A stretch of DNA of 64,000 bases from Polaromonas sp. JS666 (GCF_000013865.1 NC_007948.1:2170001-2234000), one strand, 5' to 3'; counted from the first letter of the stretch, positions 35,647 to 44,955 are shown. Made by a program: numbers and translations. Notes: generated by a model not told the origin, from the letters alone.

Positions 35647-35830
35647 TGGCCCCCACGTTTGTCACTTCGTGTACTGCACGAGGCCTTGCAGGCCGCGGCT
35701 CGCAGGACGCTTCACCTCTGTCGCCTGTCCAAACCTGCTCAAGCAGGTTTGGAGCCGCAGGCTCCAGCCCCTCGGGGGCGCAAGTCGCCTTGGGGCGGCC
35801 CGGCGGCGACCTGGTCGCCGGAGAAAGCAT
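35647..35830. repeat. GGCCCCCACG intergenic repeat, copy 2 with extra module
   Basis: The unit opens GATGGCCCCCACG, CACTTCGTGTACTGC and has an internal module GAGGCCTTGCAGGCCGCGG...GCGACCTG found inverted near 48480-48535. It fills the whole dppC-dppD gap and reaches the dppD Shine-Dalgarno. Several internal hairpins are possible, such as AACCTGCTCAAGCAGGTT. Confidence 0.8.
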
Positions 35831-35833
35831 CGT

Positions 35834-36808
35834 ATGAGTCTTTTGCAAGTCAAAAATCTGGTCGTTGAATTCCCTAACCGGCGTGGCACGCTGCGTGCGC
35901 TGGACGATATTTCGTTTGACATCGCGCCCGGCGAAATTCTCGGCGTGGTTGGCGAATCGGGCGCGGGCAAGTCGCTCACAGGCGCTGCCATCATCGGCCT
36001 GCTGGAGCCGCCGGGGCGCGTGGCCAGCGGGCAAATCCTGCTGGAAGGCCAGCGTATCGACAATCTGGGCTATGAGCAGATGCGCCATATTCGCGGCCGC
36101 AAGATCGGCGCCATCTTCCAGGACCCGTTGACCTCGCTGAATCCGCTGTACACCATTGGCCGCCAGCTCATCGAAACCATCCAGACCCATCTGCCGGTGA
36201 ATGCCGGGGAGGCCCGCAAGCGCGCCATCGGCCTGCTGGAGGACACCGGCATCCCGGCGGCGGCCCAGCGCATCGACCATTACCCGCACCAGTTCTCGGG
36301 CGGCATGCGCCAGCGCGTGGTGATTGCCCTGGCCCTGGCGGCAGAGCCCAAGCTGATCGTCGCCGACGAGCCGACCACCGCGCTCGACGTGTCGATTCAG
36401 GCGCAGATCATCACGCTGCTCAAAAACATCTGCAAGGACCGCGGCGCCGCCGTGATGCTGATCACCCACGACATGGGCGTGATTGCCGAAACCTGCGACC
36501 GCGTGGCCGTGATGTATGCCGGGCGCATTGCCGAAATCGGCCCGGTGCACCAGGTGATCAACCAGCCGGCCCATCCCTACACCGACGGCCTGATGGCTGC
36601 GATTCCCGACATGTCAATTGACCGCGAACGCCTGAACCAGATTGACGGTGCCATGCCGCGCCTGAATGCCATACCGACCGGCTGCGCCTACAACCCGCGC
36701 TGCCCCAGGGCCTTTGACCGCTGCAAGGTCGCGCGCCCCGAGCTGCTGGAGGCAGGCGCCACGCGCGCGGCCTGCTGGCTGCATGATGCGGCAGGAGGTG
36801 CAGCATGA
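35834..36808 (+). CDS. dppD: ABC transporter ATPase, DppD type
   Basis: A 324-residue ATPase of the peptide importer. Walker A is [11 protein letters not shown] (about 36-46), the Q-loop is in [12 protein letters not shown], the signature is [15 protein letters not shown], Walker B is [12 protein letters not shown] and the switch is LITHDMGV. The C-terminal oligopeptide-transporter domain includes the Cys-rich [16 protein letters not shown], which in relatives binds an iron-sulfur cluster. The start is ATG 35834; the longer upstream frame is only repeat DNA. It overlaps dppF by ATGA. Confidence 0.94.
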   Translation: MSLLQVKNLVVEFPNRRGTLRALDDISFDIAPGEILGVVGESGAGKSLTGAAIIGLLEPPGRVASGQILLEGQRIDNLGYEQMRHIRGRKIGAIFQDPLTSLNPLYTIGRQLIETIQTHLPVNAGEARKRAIGLLEDTGIPAAAQRIDHYPHQFSGGMRQRVVIALALAAEPKLIVADEPTTALDVSIQAQIITLLKNICKDRGAAVMLITHDMGVIAETCDRVAVMYAGRIAEIGPVHQVINQPAHPYTDGLMAAIPDMSIDRERLNQIDGAMPRLNAIPTGCAYNPRCPRAFDRCKVARPELLEAGATRAACWLHDAAGGAA

Positions 36809-37908
36809 GCGTCGCCTGGCCGTCCCAAGGCGCGAAGGTCCCCGAGGGGCTGAGCCCCGCCGACTCTGGCGGCGGCCTGTCCAGCGCAGCACACGAAGTG
36901 GCAAGCGTGGGGGCACGTTCTGCACTTGTTCAGGCGCACGACCTCGCCAAGACCTTCGACGTCTCCGCTCCCTGGCTCAACCGCGTGCTCGAGCGCAAGC
37001 CGCGCACCCTGCTGCACGCCGTCGATGGCGTGAGTTTCGAAATTGAAAAAGGCACAACCCTGGCCCTGGTTGGCGAGTCAGGCTGCGGCAAGAGCACCGT
37101 GGCCCGCTTGCTGGTGGGGCTGTACGAGCCGACGCTGGGCGGCTTGACCTTTGATGGTCAGGATGCGCACGCTGCGTTCAAGACGCCAGCGGGCGGGCAG
37201 TTGCGCCGGCGCATCCAGATGATCTTTCAGGACCCGTATGCCAGCCTCAATCCGCGTTGGATTGTCGAAGACATCGTGGGCGAGCCCCTCAAGGAACATG
37301 GCCTGATCACCGACAAGGCCGAGCTGAAAGAACGGGTGGGGACGCTGCTGGAGTCGGTGGGCTTGTCGCCGCTGGACATGGTGAAGTACCCGCACCAGTT
37401 CTCGGGCGGGCAGCGTCAGCGCATCTCGATTGCCCGCGCGTTGGCCACCGAGCCCGAATTTCTGGTCTGTGACGAACCCACTTCGGCGTTGGATGTGAGC
37501 GTGCAGGCGCAGGTGCTCAACATCATGAAAGACCTGCAGCGAAAGCAGGGCCTGACTTACTTGTTCATCTCGCACAACCTCGCAGTGGTGCGCCATGTGA
37601 GCGACCAGGTCGGTGTCATGTACCTAGGCCGGCTGGTGGAACTGGCGGACAAGCAAACGCTGTTTGCCACCCCGCGGCACCCGTACACCCGGATGTTGCT
37701 CGATGCGATTCCGAAGATGCACGACACGGGCCGGGCCCGCACCCCTGTGCAGGGCGAAGTGCCGAATCCTTTGAACCCGCCCACGGGCTGCACCTTCCAC
37801 CCGCGCTGTCCGCTGGTGAATGAGCGCTGCCGGGCGGAGCGGCCCCGGCTGCTGGACATCAAGGGCGTGAAGATCGCCTGCCACGCCGTGGAAGAAAATC
37901 GCATTTGA
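36805..37908 (+). CDS. dppF: ABC transporter ATPase, DppF type, with repeat-derived N-terminus
   Basis: A 367-residue second ATPase of the importer. The standard domain starts near residue 39 ([15 protein letters not shown]). Walker A is GESGCGKST (about 90-98), the signature is [15 protein letters not shown], Walker B is [12 protein letters not shown], the switch is FISHNLAVV, and the Cys motif [15 protein letters not shown] is present. Residues about 3-37 are encoded by an inverted copy of the GGCCCCCACG repeat and match nothing in the family. The ATG still overlaps the dppD stop, so translation probably starts there and the extension is made; an internal start is the alternative. Confidence 0.92.
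   Translation: MSVAWPSQGAKVPEGLSPADSGGGLSSAAHEVASVGARSALVQAHDLAKTFDVSAPWLNRVLERKPRTLLHAVDGVSFEIEKGTTLALVGESGCGKSTVARLLVGLYEPTLGGLTFDGQDAHAAFKTPAGGQLRRRIQMIFQDPYASLNPRWIVEDIVGEPLKEHGLITDKAELKERVGTLLESVGLSPLDMVKYPHQFSGGQRQRISIARALATEPEFLVCDEPTSALDVSVQAQVLNIMKDLQRKQGLTYLFISHNLAVVRHVSDQVGVMYLGRLVELADKQTLFATPRHPYTRMLLDAIPKMHDTGRARTPVQGEVPNPLNPPTGCTFHPRCPLVNERCRAERPRLLDIKGVKIACHAVEENRI
36839..36918 (-). repeat. GGCCCCCACG repeat, copy 3, inside dppF
   Basis: The reverse complement reads GCCCCCACGCTTGCC, ACTTCGTGTGCTGCGC and ends in GCCCCTCGGGG. It is in frame with dppF and adds about 35 residues without a stop. Confidence 0.75.
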
Positions 37909-38133
37909 AATGCGGTTGACCTGGCGCAGGACCGCCAGGCGGGTATAGAAAACGATGCTCAGATCAGTGTGATCAAGCCGGGCAAGAAAAGGCGAGGACC
38001 CCCGGCCTGGGGACGGCAATCCTGTGCCGTCATTCCATTTCTAATTCAATGCGAGAGTAGGCGCTCCGCCGCAGACAGTGCTGTAGCACGGCAAGGTGGG
38101 GCAACGACCTATCGCTTTGAAGTAGCAATGGAA

Positions 38134-38688
38134 TCAGGCGATGTCGACGGTGTGAATGCCGAATTTCCCCGTCCGCCGGTCTGCAAAGTAATGCTCCAGC
38201 GTTGCTTTGACTGTCTTGAAGGCAATCTCGTCCCAGGGAATTTCCGACTCGGTGAACAGCCTGGCTTCCAGGGTTTCATGGCCGGGCTTGAACTCGGTGC
38301 TTAGCAGGCGGGCGCGGTAAAACAGGTGGACTTGGCCAACGCGCACCACGTTCAGGACGGTGAAGAGGCCCTGCATTTCAAACTGCGCGCCGGCTTCCTC
38401 GTCGGTCTCGCGTGCGGCGCCCTCTGAAGTGGTTTCGCCCAGTTCCATGAAGCCCGCAGGCAGCGTCCATTTGCCCCAGCGGGGTTCGATATTGCGCTTG
38501 CACAGCAGCACCTGCCCGCCGTCTTCGCCCCAGATGGGCACGGTGCCCACCACATTGAGCGGGTTTTCATAATGCACGGTGTGGCAGGCCGGGCAGACAG
38601 CCCGCTCCTTGGTATCACCATCATCGGGGAGGCGGTAAGCGACAGCGGTACCGCAAACGCGGCAGTGTTTCAGGGGAGGGCGGTGCAT
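38134..38688 (-). CDS. NUDIX hydrolase with N-terminal zinc ribbon
   Basis: A 184-residue predicted pyrophosphohydrolase of a nucleoside diphosphate derivative. A zinc ribbon with CRVCG (about 9-13) and CPAC (about 32-35) precedes the Nudix domain. The Nudix box is complete: GFMELGETTSEGAARETDEEAG, starting near residue 80. The architecture matches small NudC-like ADP-ribose/NADH pyrophosphatases. Start ATG 38688 is preferred over the longer frame, which has no ribbon-type N-terminus. It stands alone between the ABC operon and a Bug gene. Confidence 0.9.
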   Translation of the reverse strand: MHRPPLKHCRVCGTAVAYRLPDDGDTKERAVCPACHTVHYENPLNVVGTVPIWGEDGGQVLLCKRNIEPRWGKWTLPAGFMELGETTSEGAARETDEEAGAQFEMQGLFTVLNVVRVGQVHLFYRARLLSTEFKPGHETLEARLFTESEIPWDEIAFKTVKATLEHYFADRRTGKFGIHTVDIA

Positions 38689-38753
38689 ACAAATAAGTGT
38701 AGCGGCTTTGCCTCTGACGGGCACCGCCCGCAACCCTGTCGGCCGAAGTGTTT

Positions 38754-38770
38754 GCTATTAAAAAAATAGC
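38754..38770. repeat. GCTATT-type hairpin repeat
   Basis: GCTATT-AAAAA-AATAGC lies between the NUDIX and Bug genes; the same hairpin family occurs after rplT and in several other gaps. Confidence 0.6.
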
Positions 38771-38832
38771 GTACGGCGACCAGCCAGTTAGGTTAAGGAG
38801 CTTAAAACAAAACGCCTGAGAAGCCGCCGCGG

Positions 38833-39828
38833 TCACTCCGGCTTGATGCCTGCGGTCTGGATGGTTTTGGCCCAAAAGTCGGTGTCCTTTTTGACCAGGG
38901 CTTCCAGCGCCGCCGGCGGGAGGTAGCGCAGTTCAACGCCGGCGCCATCGGCGCGGGTCTTGGTTTCCGGCAGCTCAAGCGCAGTCTTGATCTGGCCACT
39001 GAGTTTGCCCACAACATCGGCGGGTGTACCGGCCGGCGCGAAGATGCCGACCCAGGCCTCCAGCTCAAAGCCCTTGAGGCCTGCCTCCGCCGTGGTTGGC
39101 ACGGCAGGAAGGCCGGAATGGCGGCTCTTGCCGGCCACGGCCAGTCCCTTGAGCTTGCCGACCTGCACCTGGCCCATCACCGAGGGCGGCGTGGTGATGA
39201 ACACCTGCACCTGGCCTGAGAGCACGTCCTGAAGGGCGGGGCCGGAGCCGCGGTAGGGAATGTGCACCATGCTGGTCTGGGTTTGCAGCTTGAACATTTC
39301 GGTGCCGATGTGCGACAGCGAGCCGTTGCCCTGGCTGGCATAGCTGAGCTTTCCGGGGTTGGCCTTGAGGTACGTGATGAATTCACCAAGATTGTTCGCC
39401 GGTACCGACGGGTGAACCGTGATGACATTGGTGGCGACCGTGATCAGCGCCACGGGCACAAAATCCTTTTGCGCCCAGGGAAGCTTGGGTGTGAGGTTGG
39501 GGTTGCCAACGTGATAGGCCGAATAAGAGTTGAGCAGCGTGTAGCCATCGGGATTGGCGCGTGCCACGAACTGGTAGGCCACATTGCCGCTGCCGCCGCC
39601 GCGGTTGTCAACCACCACAGCCTGCCCCGTGACCTTGGCCAGCGAATCCGACAGGATGCGGGCCGAAGCGTCGACGAAGCCGCCGGGCGGGTTGGGCACC
39701 ACCAGGGTCACCGGCTTCGAAGGGTAGCCCTGGGCGAGGGCAGCGCCCGCGAGCATGGTTCCGAGCACGGTGGTGGCTGCACCTGCCAGCATCCGGCGTA
39801 GCGGCACGTGTTGGGTAAGAGTGATCAT
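38833..39828 (-). CDS. Bug/TctC-family periplasmic solute-binding protein
   Basis: A 331-residue protein with a cleavable signal (MITLTQHVPLRRMLAGAATT onwards, cleavage near ALAQG). The family blocks are YPSKPVTLVVPNPPGGFVD, NRGGGSGNVAYQ, PYRGSGPALQDVLSGQV and GIFAPAGTPADVV. Start ATG 39828 has AGGAG. It follows the maleate isomerase gene by 66 bp on the same strand, so the ligand may be maleate or a related dicarboxylate. No TctAB genes are near. Confidence 0.9.
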   Translation of the reverse strand: MITLTQHVPLRRMLAGAATTVLGTMLAGAALAQGYPSKPVTLVVPNPPGGFVDASARILSDSLAKVTGQAVVVDNRGGGSGNVAYQFVARANPDGYTLLNSYSAYHVGNPNLTPKLPWAQKDFVPVALITVATNVITVHPSVPANNLGEFITYLKANPGKLSYASQGNGSLSHIGTEMFKLQTQTSMVHIPYRGSGPALQDVLSGQVQVFITTPPSVMGQVQVGKLKGLAVAGKSRHSGLPAVPTTAEAGLKGFELEAWVGIFAPAGTPADVVGKLSGQIKTALELPETKTRADGAGVELRYLPPAALEALVKKDTDFWAKTIQTAGIKPE

Positions 39829-39894
39829 GGGGAAAGTCTCCTGTATTAGTTGTGTGCTTGTATTGTTACTCGAGGGGTTGTGCGGGGGCGTCGG

Positions 39895-40680
39895 CTAGTA
39901 GCGGCCCGACAGCAAGGCGCCGGCGCCGGGCACGCGGCGCTCCAGCCCGAGGCTCTTGAGAATGGCATAAGTCGTGCAGACGGCGCTGGACACCACGGGC
40001 AGGCCGCTCGCAGCCTCGATGAGTGGCACAGAAGCGAGCGAAGGCATCTGCACGCAGGCCGAAGCGACGATGGCATCGGCGCCCTTGATGTTGAGCTGCT
40101 TCCACAACTCGGCCGGTGCCTTCGGGTCGCGCGCACCGACCGCGAGGTTGTCGTGGATTTCCAGCGAAATGCTGTCAATCACTTCAATCCCTTCGTTTTC
40201 GATGTAGTCAATGACGAGGCGGGTCAGCGGTTTCATGTACGGCGCGATGATGGCCACGCGCTTGGCGCCCATGGCCTGCAGGCCCTCGACCAGCGCGCCT
40301 GCGCTGGTGATCACCGGTGTGGGTGCGCCGTTGGCCACGGTGGCTTCGTGCAGACGACGCTGGGATTCACGGTGGTAGCCCTTGCCCATGCTCATGATGG
40401 CCACCAGGCAGGCGTAGCCCATGGCATCCATGCGGGCGTCTGACAGCTCGAGCGCACAGCGGTCCGAGTCGCGGTCCATGGCTTCCAGCTCTTCCTTGGT
40501 GACCGATTTCATGCGCATGCGGCTGGAGTGAAACGTGAAACGTTCGGGCAGCACCTGCTCGCGGGCGCGCAGCATGGCCGGGATTTCCGTCTCCATGGTG
40601 GTGTTGGAGCTCGGCACGATCAGGCCGACACGGTAATTGCTGGCGGCGGGCAGGGGGGCGGCTTGCGCTGCGGATGGCAT
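39895..40680 (-). CDS. Maleate cis-trans isomerase (Asp/Glu racemase superfamily)
   Basis: A 261-residue enzyme that converts maleate to fumarate with two active-site cysteines. The family start YRVGLIVPSSNTTMETEIPA is nearly that of characterised maleate isomerases, and Cys 91 (GYACLVAIMSMG) and Cys 209 (ASACVQMPSL) sit at the expected catalytic positions. Start ATG 40680 has AGGAGA upstream. It is divergent from a LysR regulator and followed by a Bug protein, a typical uptake-plus-enzyme unit. The arylmalonate decarboxylase branch is an alternative, but the NTTMETEIP motif favours maleate isomerase. Confidence 0.9.
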   Translation of the reverse strand: MPSAAQAAPLPAASNYRVGLIVPSSNTTMETEIPAMLRAREQVLPERFTFHSSRMRMKSVTKEELEAMDRDSDRCALELSDARMDAMGYACLVAIMSMGKGYHRESQRRLHEATVANGAPTPVITSAGALVEGLQAMGAKRVAIIAPYMKPLTRLVIDYIENEGIEVIDSISLEIHDNLAVGARDPKAPAELWKQLNIKGADAIVASACVQMPSLASVPLIEAASGLPVVSSAVCTTYAILKSLGLERRVPGAGALLSGRY

Positions 40681-40783
40681 GGACTTGTCTCCTGGGTGGC
40701 TGGGGATTTGCCTATTCTTGGTGGTTTGATCCATACTGGCAAATACATAATCAAGATAAATCCATACCTGAAACAGATCGATC
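40681..40783. promoter_or_regulatory. Divergent control region with repeated TCCATAC
   Basis: ATCCATAC occurs twice (near 40729 and 40760, about 31 bp apart) between the maleate isomerase and LysR genes in an AT-rich stretch. It is a plausible binding region for the LysR protein, with promoters for both directions. Confidence 0.4.
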
Positions 40784-41743
40784 ATGGAACTGCGCCAGAT
40801 TCGCTACTTCACCGTTCTCGCCGATGAGCTGAGCTTCACGCGGGCGGCGCGCCGGCTGCATGTGTCGCAACCGCCCCTGAGCTTTCAGATTGCCAGCCTG
40901 GAGGCCGAACTCGGTGCGCGCCTGTTTAACCGTACCAGCCGCAGTGTCGCGCTGAGCGAGGCGGGCAAGGCCTTTTTGCCGCATGCGCAAGCCGTGCTTG
41001 CGCGCCTGGAGGAGGCCCGCGGCCACGTGCAGCGTGTGGCCAGCGGCCTGCAGGGACGGGTGCAGGTGGGCCTGGCGGGTTCGCACTTTCTGGGGCCATT
41101 TCCGCAATTTATCCAGCAATTTCGCTTGCAGCGTCCCGCCGTCGAGATTGCGCTGCACGAGATGAAACCGTCCGACCATCTGCAAGCCCTGCGCGACGGC
41201 CGGCTGGACCTGTGCGTCTCGCGCAATCCGCTGGAGGACGCGCAGATCAGCGCCGCGCTGTTATGGCGTGATCCGGTCGTGGTGGCCCTGCCGCCGGGTC
41301 ATCGGCTGGCGGCGCGCAGCCGCCTGCGGCTGGCCGAGCTGAAAGATGAAGAATTTGTCTTTCTGCGTCTGGACTCCTCGCCCTTCGCCGCACGCTTGTT
41401 CGAGGCTTGTGTGCAGGCGGGATTTGCTCCGCACATCGCACAACAGGTGGTCGAGGTGCCGGCCGCGCTCAACCTGGTGGCGGCGGGCCTGGGCGTGGCC
41501 CTGGTGCCGGCTTCATTGGCGCAGCTGCGTGCCGATGCGGTGGGCATATGCAGCCTCAGCCCATCCATGCCCAAGCGCGCACAGGCGGAAGGCAAGGCGA
41601 AAATGACGGGCGGCCTGAACGGGAACGCTCCGGGCGCCATCAATGGTGATGTGTACGTGCTGTGGCGTCGCGAGGACGCAGCGCCTGCGGTGGCGACGTT
41701 CAGGACGCAGCTGCTGGACTGGGCACGCGCTTTACCGCCGTAG
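40784..41743 (+). CDS. LysR-family transcriptional regulator
   Basis: A 319-residue regulator. The N-terminal helix-turn-helix is MELRQIRYFTVLADELSFTR onwards (about 1-60, with RLHVSQPPLSFQIASLEAELG). The effector-binding domain follows (about 90-310; LDLCVSRNPLED, VPAALNLVAAGLGVALVPASL). An unusual hydrophilic insertion near 265-285 (AQAEGKAKMTGGLNGNAPGA) lengthens the C-terminal part. It is divergent from the maleate isomerase gene, which it probably activates in response to maleate or a pathway intermediate. Confidence 0.9.
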   Translation: MELRQIRYFTVLADELSFTRAARRLHVSQPPLSFQIASLEAELGARLFNRTSRSVALSEAGKAFLPHAQAVLARLEEARGHVQRVASGLQGRVQVGLAGSHFLGPFPQFIQQFRLQRPAVEIALHEMKPSDHLQALRDGRLDLCVSRNPLEDAQISAALLWRDPVVVALPPGHRLAARSRLRLAELKDEEFVFLRLDSSPFAARLFEACVQAGFAPHIAQQVVEVPAALNLVAAGLGVALVPASLAQLRADAVGICSLSPSMPKRAQAEGKAKMTGGLNGNAPGAINGDVYVLWRREDAAPAVATFRTQLLDWARALPP

Positions 41744-41771
41744 ACGGGGCGTTGATGGCCTGCGCTGATTT

Positions 41772-41788
41772 GCTATCAAGTTAATAGC
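41772..41788. repeat. GCTAT-type hairpin repeat after lysR
   Basis: GCTAT-CAAGTTA-ATAGC in the gap between convergent genes; a further member of the dispersed short hairpin family. Confidence 0.55.
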
Positions 41789-41828
41789 TAATTGCCCCGT
41801 TTTTTTGGAAGCTGGGCGGCAAAAACCA

Positions 41829-41855
41829 TAAAAAAAACCGGGCCACAGCCCGGTT
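41829..41855 (-). terminator. Intrinsic terminator of the TRAP operon
   Basis: AACCGGGC pairs with GCCCGGTT around a 4-base loop; read on the minus strand it is followed by seven T. It may also serve the convergent lysR gene, whose side ends in TTCTTCT. Confidence 0.85.
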
Positions 41856-41885
41856 CTTCTCATGTCCCCTTCACCGGGCGGGGGG

Positions 41886-42938
41886 TCAGGCCTTGGTGGC
41901 CTTGGTGTGCTTTTCAATGAGGCTGCGTGCCGTGTCCAGCAGTTTCTTGCCGTCAAAGCCTTTCTTGTTCATGTCTTCCACCCACTCGACTTCCACCGCA
42001 CGCGACTTGCGGCGGAATTCCTGCGCCTCGGCCGCACTCACAGTGTAGATGGTGTTGCCGCGGTCGCTGGCGCTCTTGCGGCCGGCAGCGTCGTTGCCCT
42101 GCTGCACCTTGCCGAGCCAGGCCGAGGTGGCCATGCCCGAATTGTTGTCGATGACTTTCTTGAGGTCGGGCGGCAGTGAGTTGTACTTGGCCTTGTTCAT
42201 CGCCATCACAAACGTCAGGGTGTACAGGGCACCACCGGCCGGGTCAAATTCCGCATGGAATTTGGTGAGCTCATGGACCTTGACCGAAGGCACCACTTCC
42301 CAGGGAATCACGCAGCCTTCGATGGTGCCTTTGCTCAGCCCGTCCGGAATTTGCGGCAAAGGCATGCCGACGGGGATGGCGCCCAGCACGCCCATCAATT
42401 TGGTGACCTGGCGGGTCGGTGCGCGCAGTTTGAGGCCGCGCATGTCATTGATGGACTTGACCGGCTTGTTGACGGTATGAATCACGCCGGGGCCGTGCAC
42501 ATGAAGCGCGAGGACCTGGGTGTCCTTGAACTCGTCAACGGCCACGGTCTGCACATATTCCCAGTAGGCTTTGGATGTGGCCTCGGCGTTGCTCATCATG
42601 AAAGGCAGGTCGAAGACATCGACGCGCGGGAAGCGGCCGGCGGTATTGCCGGGCAGGGTCCACACCACGTCAACCACGCCGTCCTTGACCTGGTCATAGA
42701 GCTGCACCGGCGTGCCGCCGAGTTGCATGGCGGGGTAGGCTTCAAACTTGATGCGCCCACCGGACTCTTTCTCGACTTTTTCCATCCAGGGCTTGTGCAT
42801 GGACTGCCAGACGTTGGACTGCGGGGACATGAAGGTATGGAATTTGAGGGTGACGACCTGCTGGGCCAGGCCGCTCAGGGCAGGTGCGCCCAGGGCCACG
42901 GCGGCACCGGATTTCAAAAGGGTGCGGCGTTGAATCAT
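41886..42938 (-). CDS. dctP: TRAP transporter substrate-binding protein
   Basis: A 350-residue periplasmic receptor of a sodium- or proton-driven TRAP system. The signal region MIQRRTLLKSGAAVALGAPA has a twin-arginine-like RR motif. The mature part starts VTLKFHTFMSPQSNVW. The ligand-binding landmarks are RIKFEAYPAMQLGG, GVVDVVWTLPGNTAGRFPRV and GLKLRAPTRQVTKLMGVLGA, whose Arg would contact a carboxylate. Start ATG 42938 has GGAGA. It is the last gene of the dctQ-dctM-dctP unit. An organic acid ligand, possibly aromatic, is inferred. Confidence 0.93.
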   Translation of the reverse strand: MIQRRTLLKSGAAVALGAPALSGLAQQVVTLKFHTFMSPQSNVWQSMHKPWMEKVEKESGGRIKFEAYPAMQLGGTPVQLYDQVKDGVVDVVWTLPGNTAGRFPRVDVFDLPFMMSNAEATSKAYWEYVQTVAVDEFKDTQVLALHVHGPGVIHTVNKPVKSINDMRGLKLRAPTRQVTKLMGVLGAIPVGMPLPQIPDGLSKGTIEGCVIPWEVVPSVKVHELTKFHAEFDPAGGALYTLTFVMAMNKAKYNSLPPDLKKVIDNNSGMATSAWLGKVQQGNDAAGRKSASDRGNTIYTVSAAEAQEFRRKSRAVEVEWVEDMNKKGFDGKKLLDTARSLIEKHTKATKA

Positions 42939-43019
42939 GATGAAGTCTCCTTGTATCGGGATAGTTATTGAAATTAACGGTAAAAGCGGCCGGTGGTTTT
43001 CAGGACTTACCCGCGGATT

Positions 43020-44339
43020 TCACTTGATAAAGCCCACCAGCCACAGCGGAATGATGGGGAAGAACAGGAACAGCATGGTGCGCAGCACGTCGCTGAACAG
43101 GAAAGGCATCACCCCCCGGTAGGTTTCGCTCATGGGCACATTTTTGGCCAGGCCATTGACGATGTAGACATTCAGCCCGACGGGCGGTGCAATCAGGCCG
43201 AACCCCACGGTCATCAGCACCATGATGCCAAACCAGATGGCTACTAAATCTTTTGCCATGCCAAAGTCGAGCGCCATGACCATGGGGAAAAAGATGGGAA
43301 TGGTCAAGAGCAGCATGGAGAGCTCGTCCATGACGGCGCCGAGCAACACATAGAAAAGCAGGATCGCGACCACCACCACCAGCGGCGAGAGTCCCCAGCC
43401 GCCGACCAGCGCGGCCAACTGGTTGGGAACCTGCGTGAGCGCCAGCGCCGAGTTCATCAGGTCGGCGCCGATGAAAATCAGGAAAATCATGGCGGCACTT
43501 ACCGCCGTGCCGTAAAAGCATTCCTTGAATTTGTCCAGGGTCATCTCGCCCTTGAGCAGGGCGGTCAGAAACGTCGAAGCCGCCCCCACGGCAGCACCTT
43601 CGGTAGGGGTGAAAAACCCGCCGTAGATGCCACCAAAGACCAGCAGAAAAATCACGACAATGGGGGTCACGCCGATCAGGGAGTGCATCGTCACGCCCTG
43701 ACGGTCTGCCTGAACCTCAGGTGCGTGGCCTGGCACAACGCGCACATAAATCGCCACTGCGATCATGTAGCCGCACATGGCAATAATGCCGGGAATTACC
43801 GCAGCAGCGAACAGCTTGCTGATGTTCTGCTCGGTAAGAATCGCGTAGATCACCAGCACGATGGAAGGTGGCAACTGGATGCCCAGCGTGCCGCCTGCAG
43901 CCAGCGTTCCGGTGGCCAGCCGGCCCGAATAGCCGTGGCGCTGCATTTCAGGCAAGGCAACCCCGGTGATGGTGGCCGCGGTCGCCACCGAGGAACCGCT
44001 GATTGCGCCGAACGCTGCGCAGGCCAGCAGGGAGGCCATGGCCAGCCCGCCCTTGAAGCGCCCCATGACACCTGCGGCAAATTCAAACAGCGACTTGCTG
44101 ATACCGCCCTTGGTGGCAAAGTGCCCCATCAGGATGAACAGCGGAATCACCGAGAGGTCGTAGCCGGCAAAGCGTGCAAAAGCCTGGGTGTTCAGGAAAC
44201 TTGCAAAAGGCGCCCAACCCGTTTGCGTGACATAGCCGATGGCACCCGCCCCGAACATGCTGACAGCGATGGGCACGCGCACGGCCATCAGGGCCAGCAT
44301 GCTGCCAAAGATCAGCAGCGTCAAACTCAGTGAACTCAT
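43020..44339 (-). CDS. dctM: TRAP transporter large permease
   Basis: A 439-residue inner-membrane protein with about 12 helices that forms the TRAP channel. Visible family segments are VSMFGAGAIGYVTQTGW, VIPLFILMGHFATKGGIS, GAISGSSVATAATITGVALPEM, and GTLGIQLPPSIVLVIYAI. The second half repeats the fold with VFGGIYGGFFTPTEGAAVGA and MDELSMLLLTIPIFFP. ATG 44339 overlaps the dctQ stop (ATGA), and the longer upstream frame lies inside dctQ. Confidence 0.94.
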   Translation of the reverse strand: MSSLSLTLLIFGSMLALMAVRVPIAVSMFGAGAIGYVTQTGWAPFASFLNTQAFARFAGYDLSVIPLFILMGHFATKGGISKSLFEFAAGVMGRFKGGLAMASLLACAAFGAISGSSVATAATITGVALPEMQRHGYSGRLATGTLAAGGTLGIQLPPSIVLVIYAILTEQNISKLFAAAVIPGIIAMCGYMIAVAIYVRVVPGHAPEVQADRQGVTMHSLIGVTPIVVIFLLVFGGIYGGFFTPTEGAAVGAASTFLTALLKGEMTLDKFKECFYGTAVSAAMIFLIFIGADLMNSALALTQVPNQLAALVGGWGLSPLVVVVAILLFYVLLGAVMDELSMLLLTIPIFFPMVMALDFGMAKDLVAIWFGIMVLMTVGFGLIAPPVGLNVYIVNGLAKNVPMSETYRGVMPFLFSDVLRTMLFLFFPIIPLWLVGFIK

Positions 44340-44824
44340 ATCGTGGTCTCTCCAGCTTCTTCGGAGCCAAAACCAAACAGTGTCTGGCGCAGGGCAATCA
44401 GCCCTGTCAGGATAAAAGGCGGCACCATCATGGCGTAGACGATCCACTCGGGAAACCCCATGATCTGGGTTTCGGAATGCGCCGAATAGACATTGAGCCC
44501 GCCCAGCGTGGTGCGCCAGGCCAGCAGGCTAAAAATCAGCGCCAGCAGCAGGGTGCCGAAGCGGTCTAGTTTGTCGTTGACGGCGTCGCTCATCTTCGAC
44601 GTGAAAAAATCAACAATGATGTTTCCGCGGCGCAGTTGGCACAGCGGCATGAAGAGCGCAATAGCCGCGCCAGCGGCGACACCTGTCAACTCGAATGCTC
44701 CGACGATGGAGTCGCCGGTGGTGTTGCGGCCTATCAGGCTGGCGCAGGTCATCAGGGTGATGCCGGTCAACAGCACGCCCGCGATGATGGCGCACAGTTT
44801 TGCGAGGTTTTCAAGAATCTTCAA
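44336..44824 (-). CDS. dctQ: TRAP transporter small permease
   Basis: A 162-residue membrane subunit with four predicted helices (about 7-30, 43-62, 87-107 and 127-148). The family motif RRGNIIVDFFTSKMS lies after helix 2. The start is TTG 44824: GGAG lies seven bases upstream and no ATG precedes the first helix. It is the first gene of the TRAP operon, 253 bp downstream of the gentisate operon end on the same strand, so the two may be separately transcribed. Confidence 0.92.
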   Translation of the reverse strand: MKILENLAKLCAIIAGVLLTGITLMTCASLIGRNTTGDSIVGAFELTGVAAGAAIALFMPLCQLRRGNIIVDFFTSKMSDAVNDKLDRFGTLLLALIFSLLAWRTTLGGLNVYSAHSETQIMGFPEWIVYAMMVPPFILTGLIALRQTLFGFGSEEAGETTI

Positions 44825-44920
44825 ACTTGTCTCCAGCCGGTGGATTCATGGGTTGAACAGAGGCGTTGCAAAGGCGTTGAGGTGAAGGTCGCAGCCCCCG
44901 GTGCCTTGCATTTGGCGGAT

Positions 44921-44955
44921 TATGAAGAAACCCGCCGCGGCGGGGCAGGCGGGTT
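44921..44955 (-). terminator. Possible terminator after the gentisate operon
   Basis: AACCCGCC pairs with GGCGGGTT; on the minus strand the hairpin is followed by TTCTTC. It lies between the fumarylpyruvate hydrolase stop and dctQ. The T-run is imperfect. Confidence 0.5.

Noticed and set aside
37920..37939. Hairpin CCTGGCG/CGCCAGG after dppF as terminator
   Set aside because: No T-run follows on either strand; at most a weak structure.
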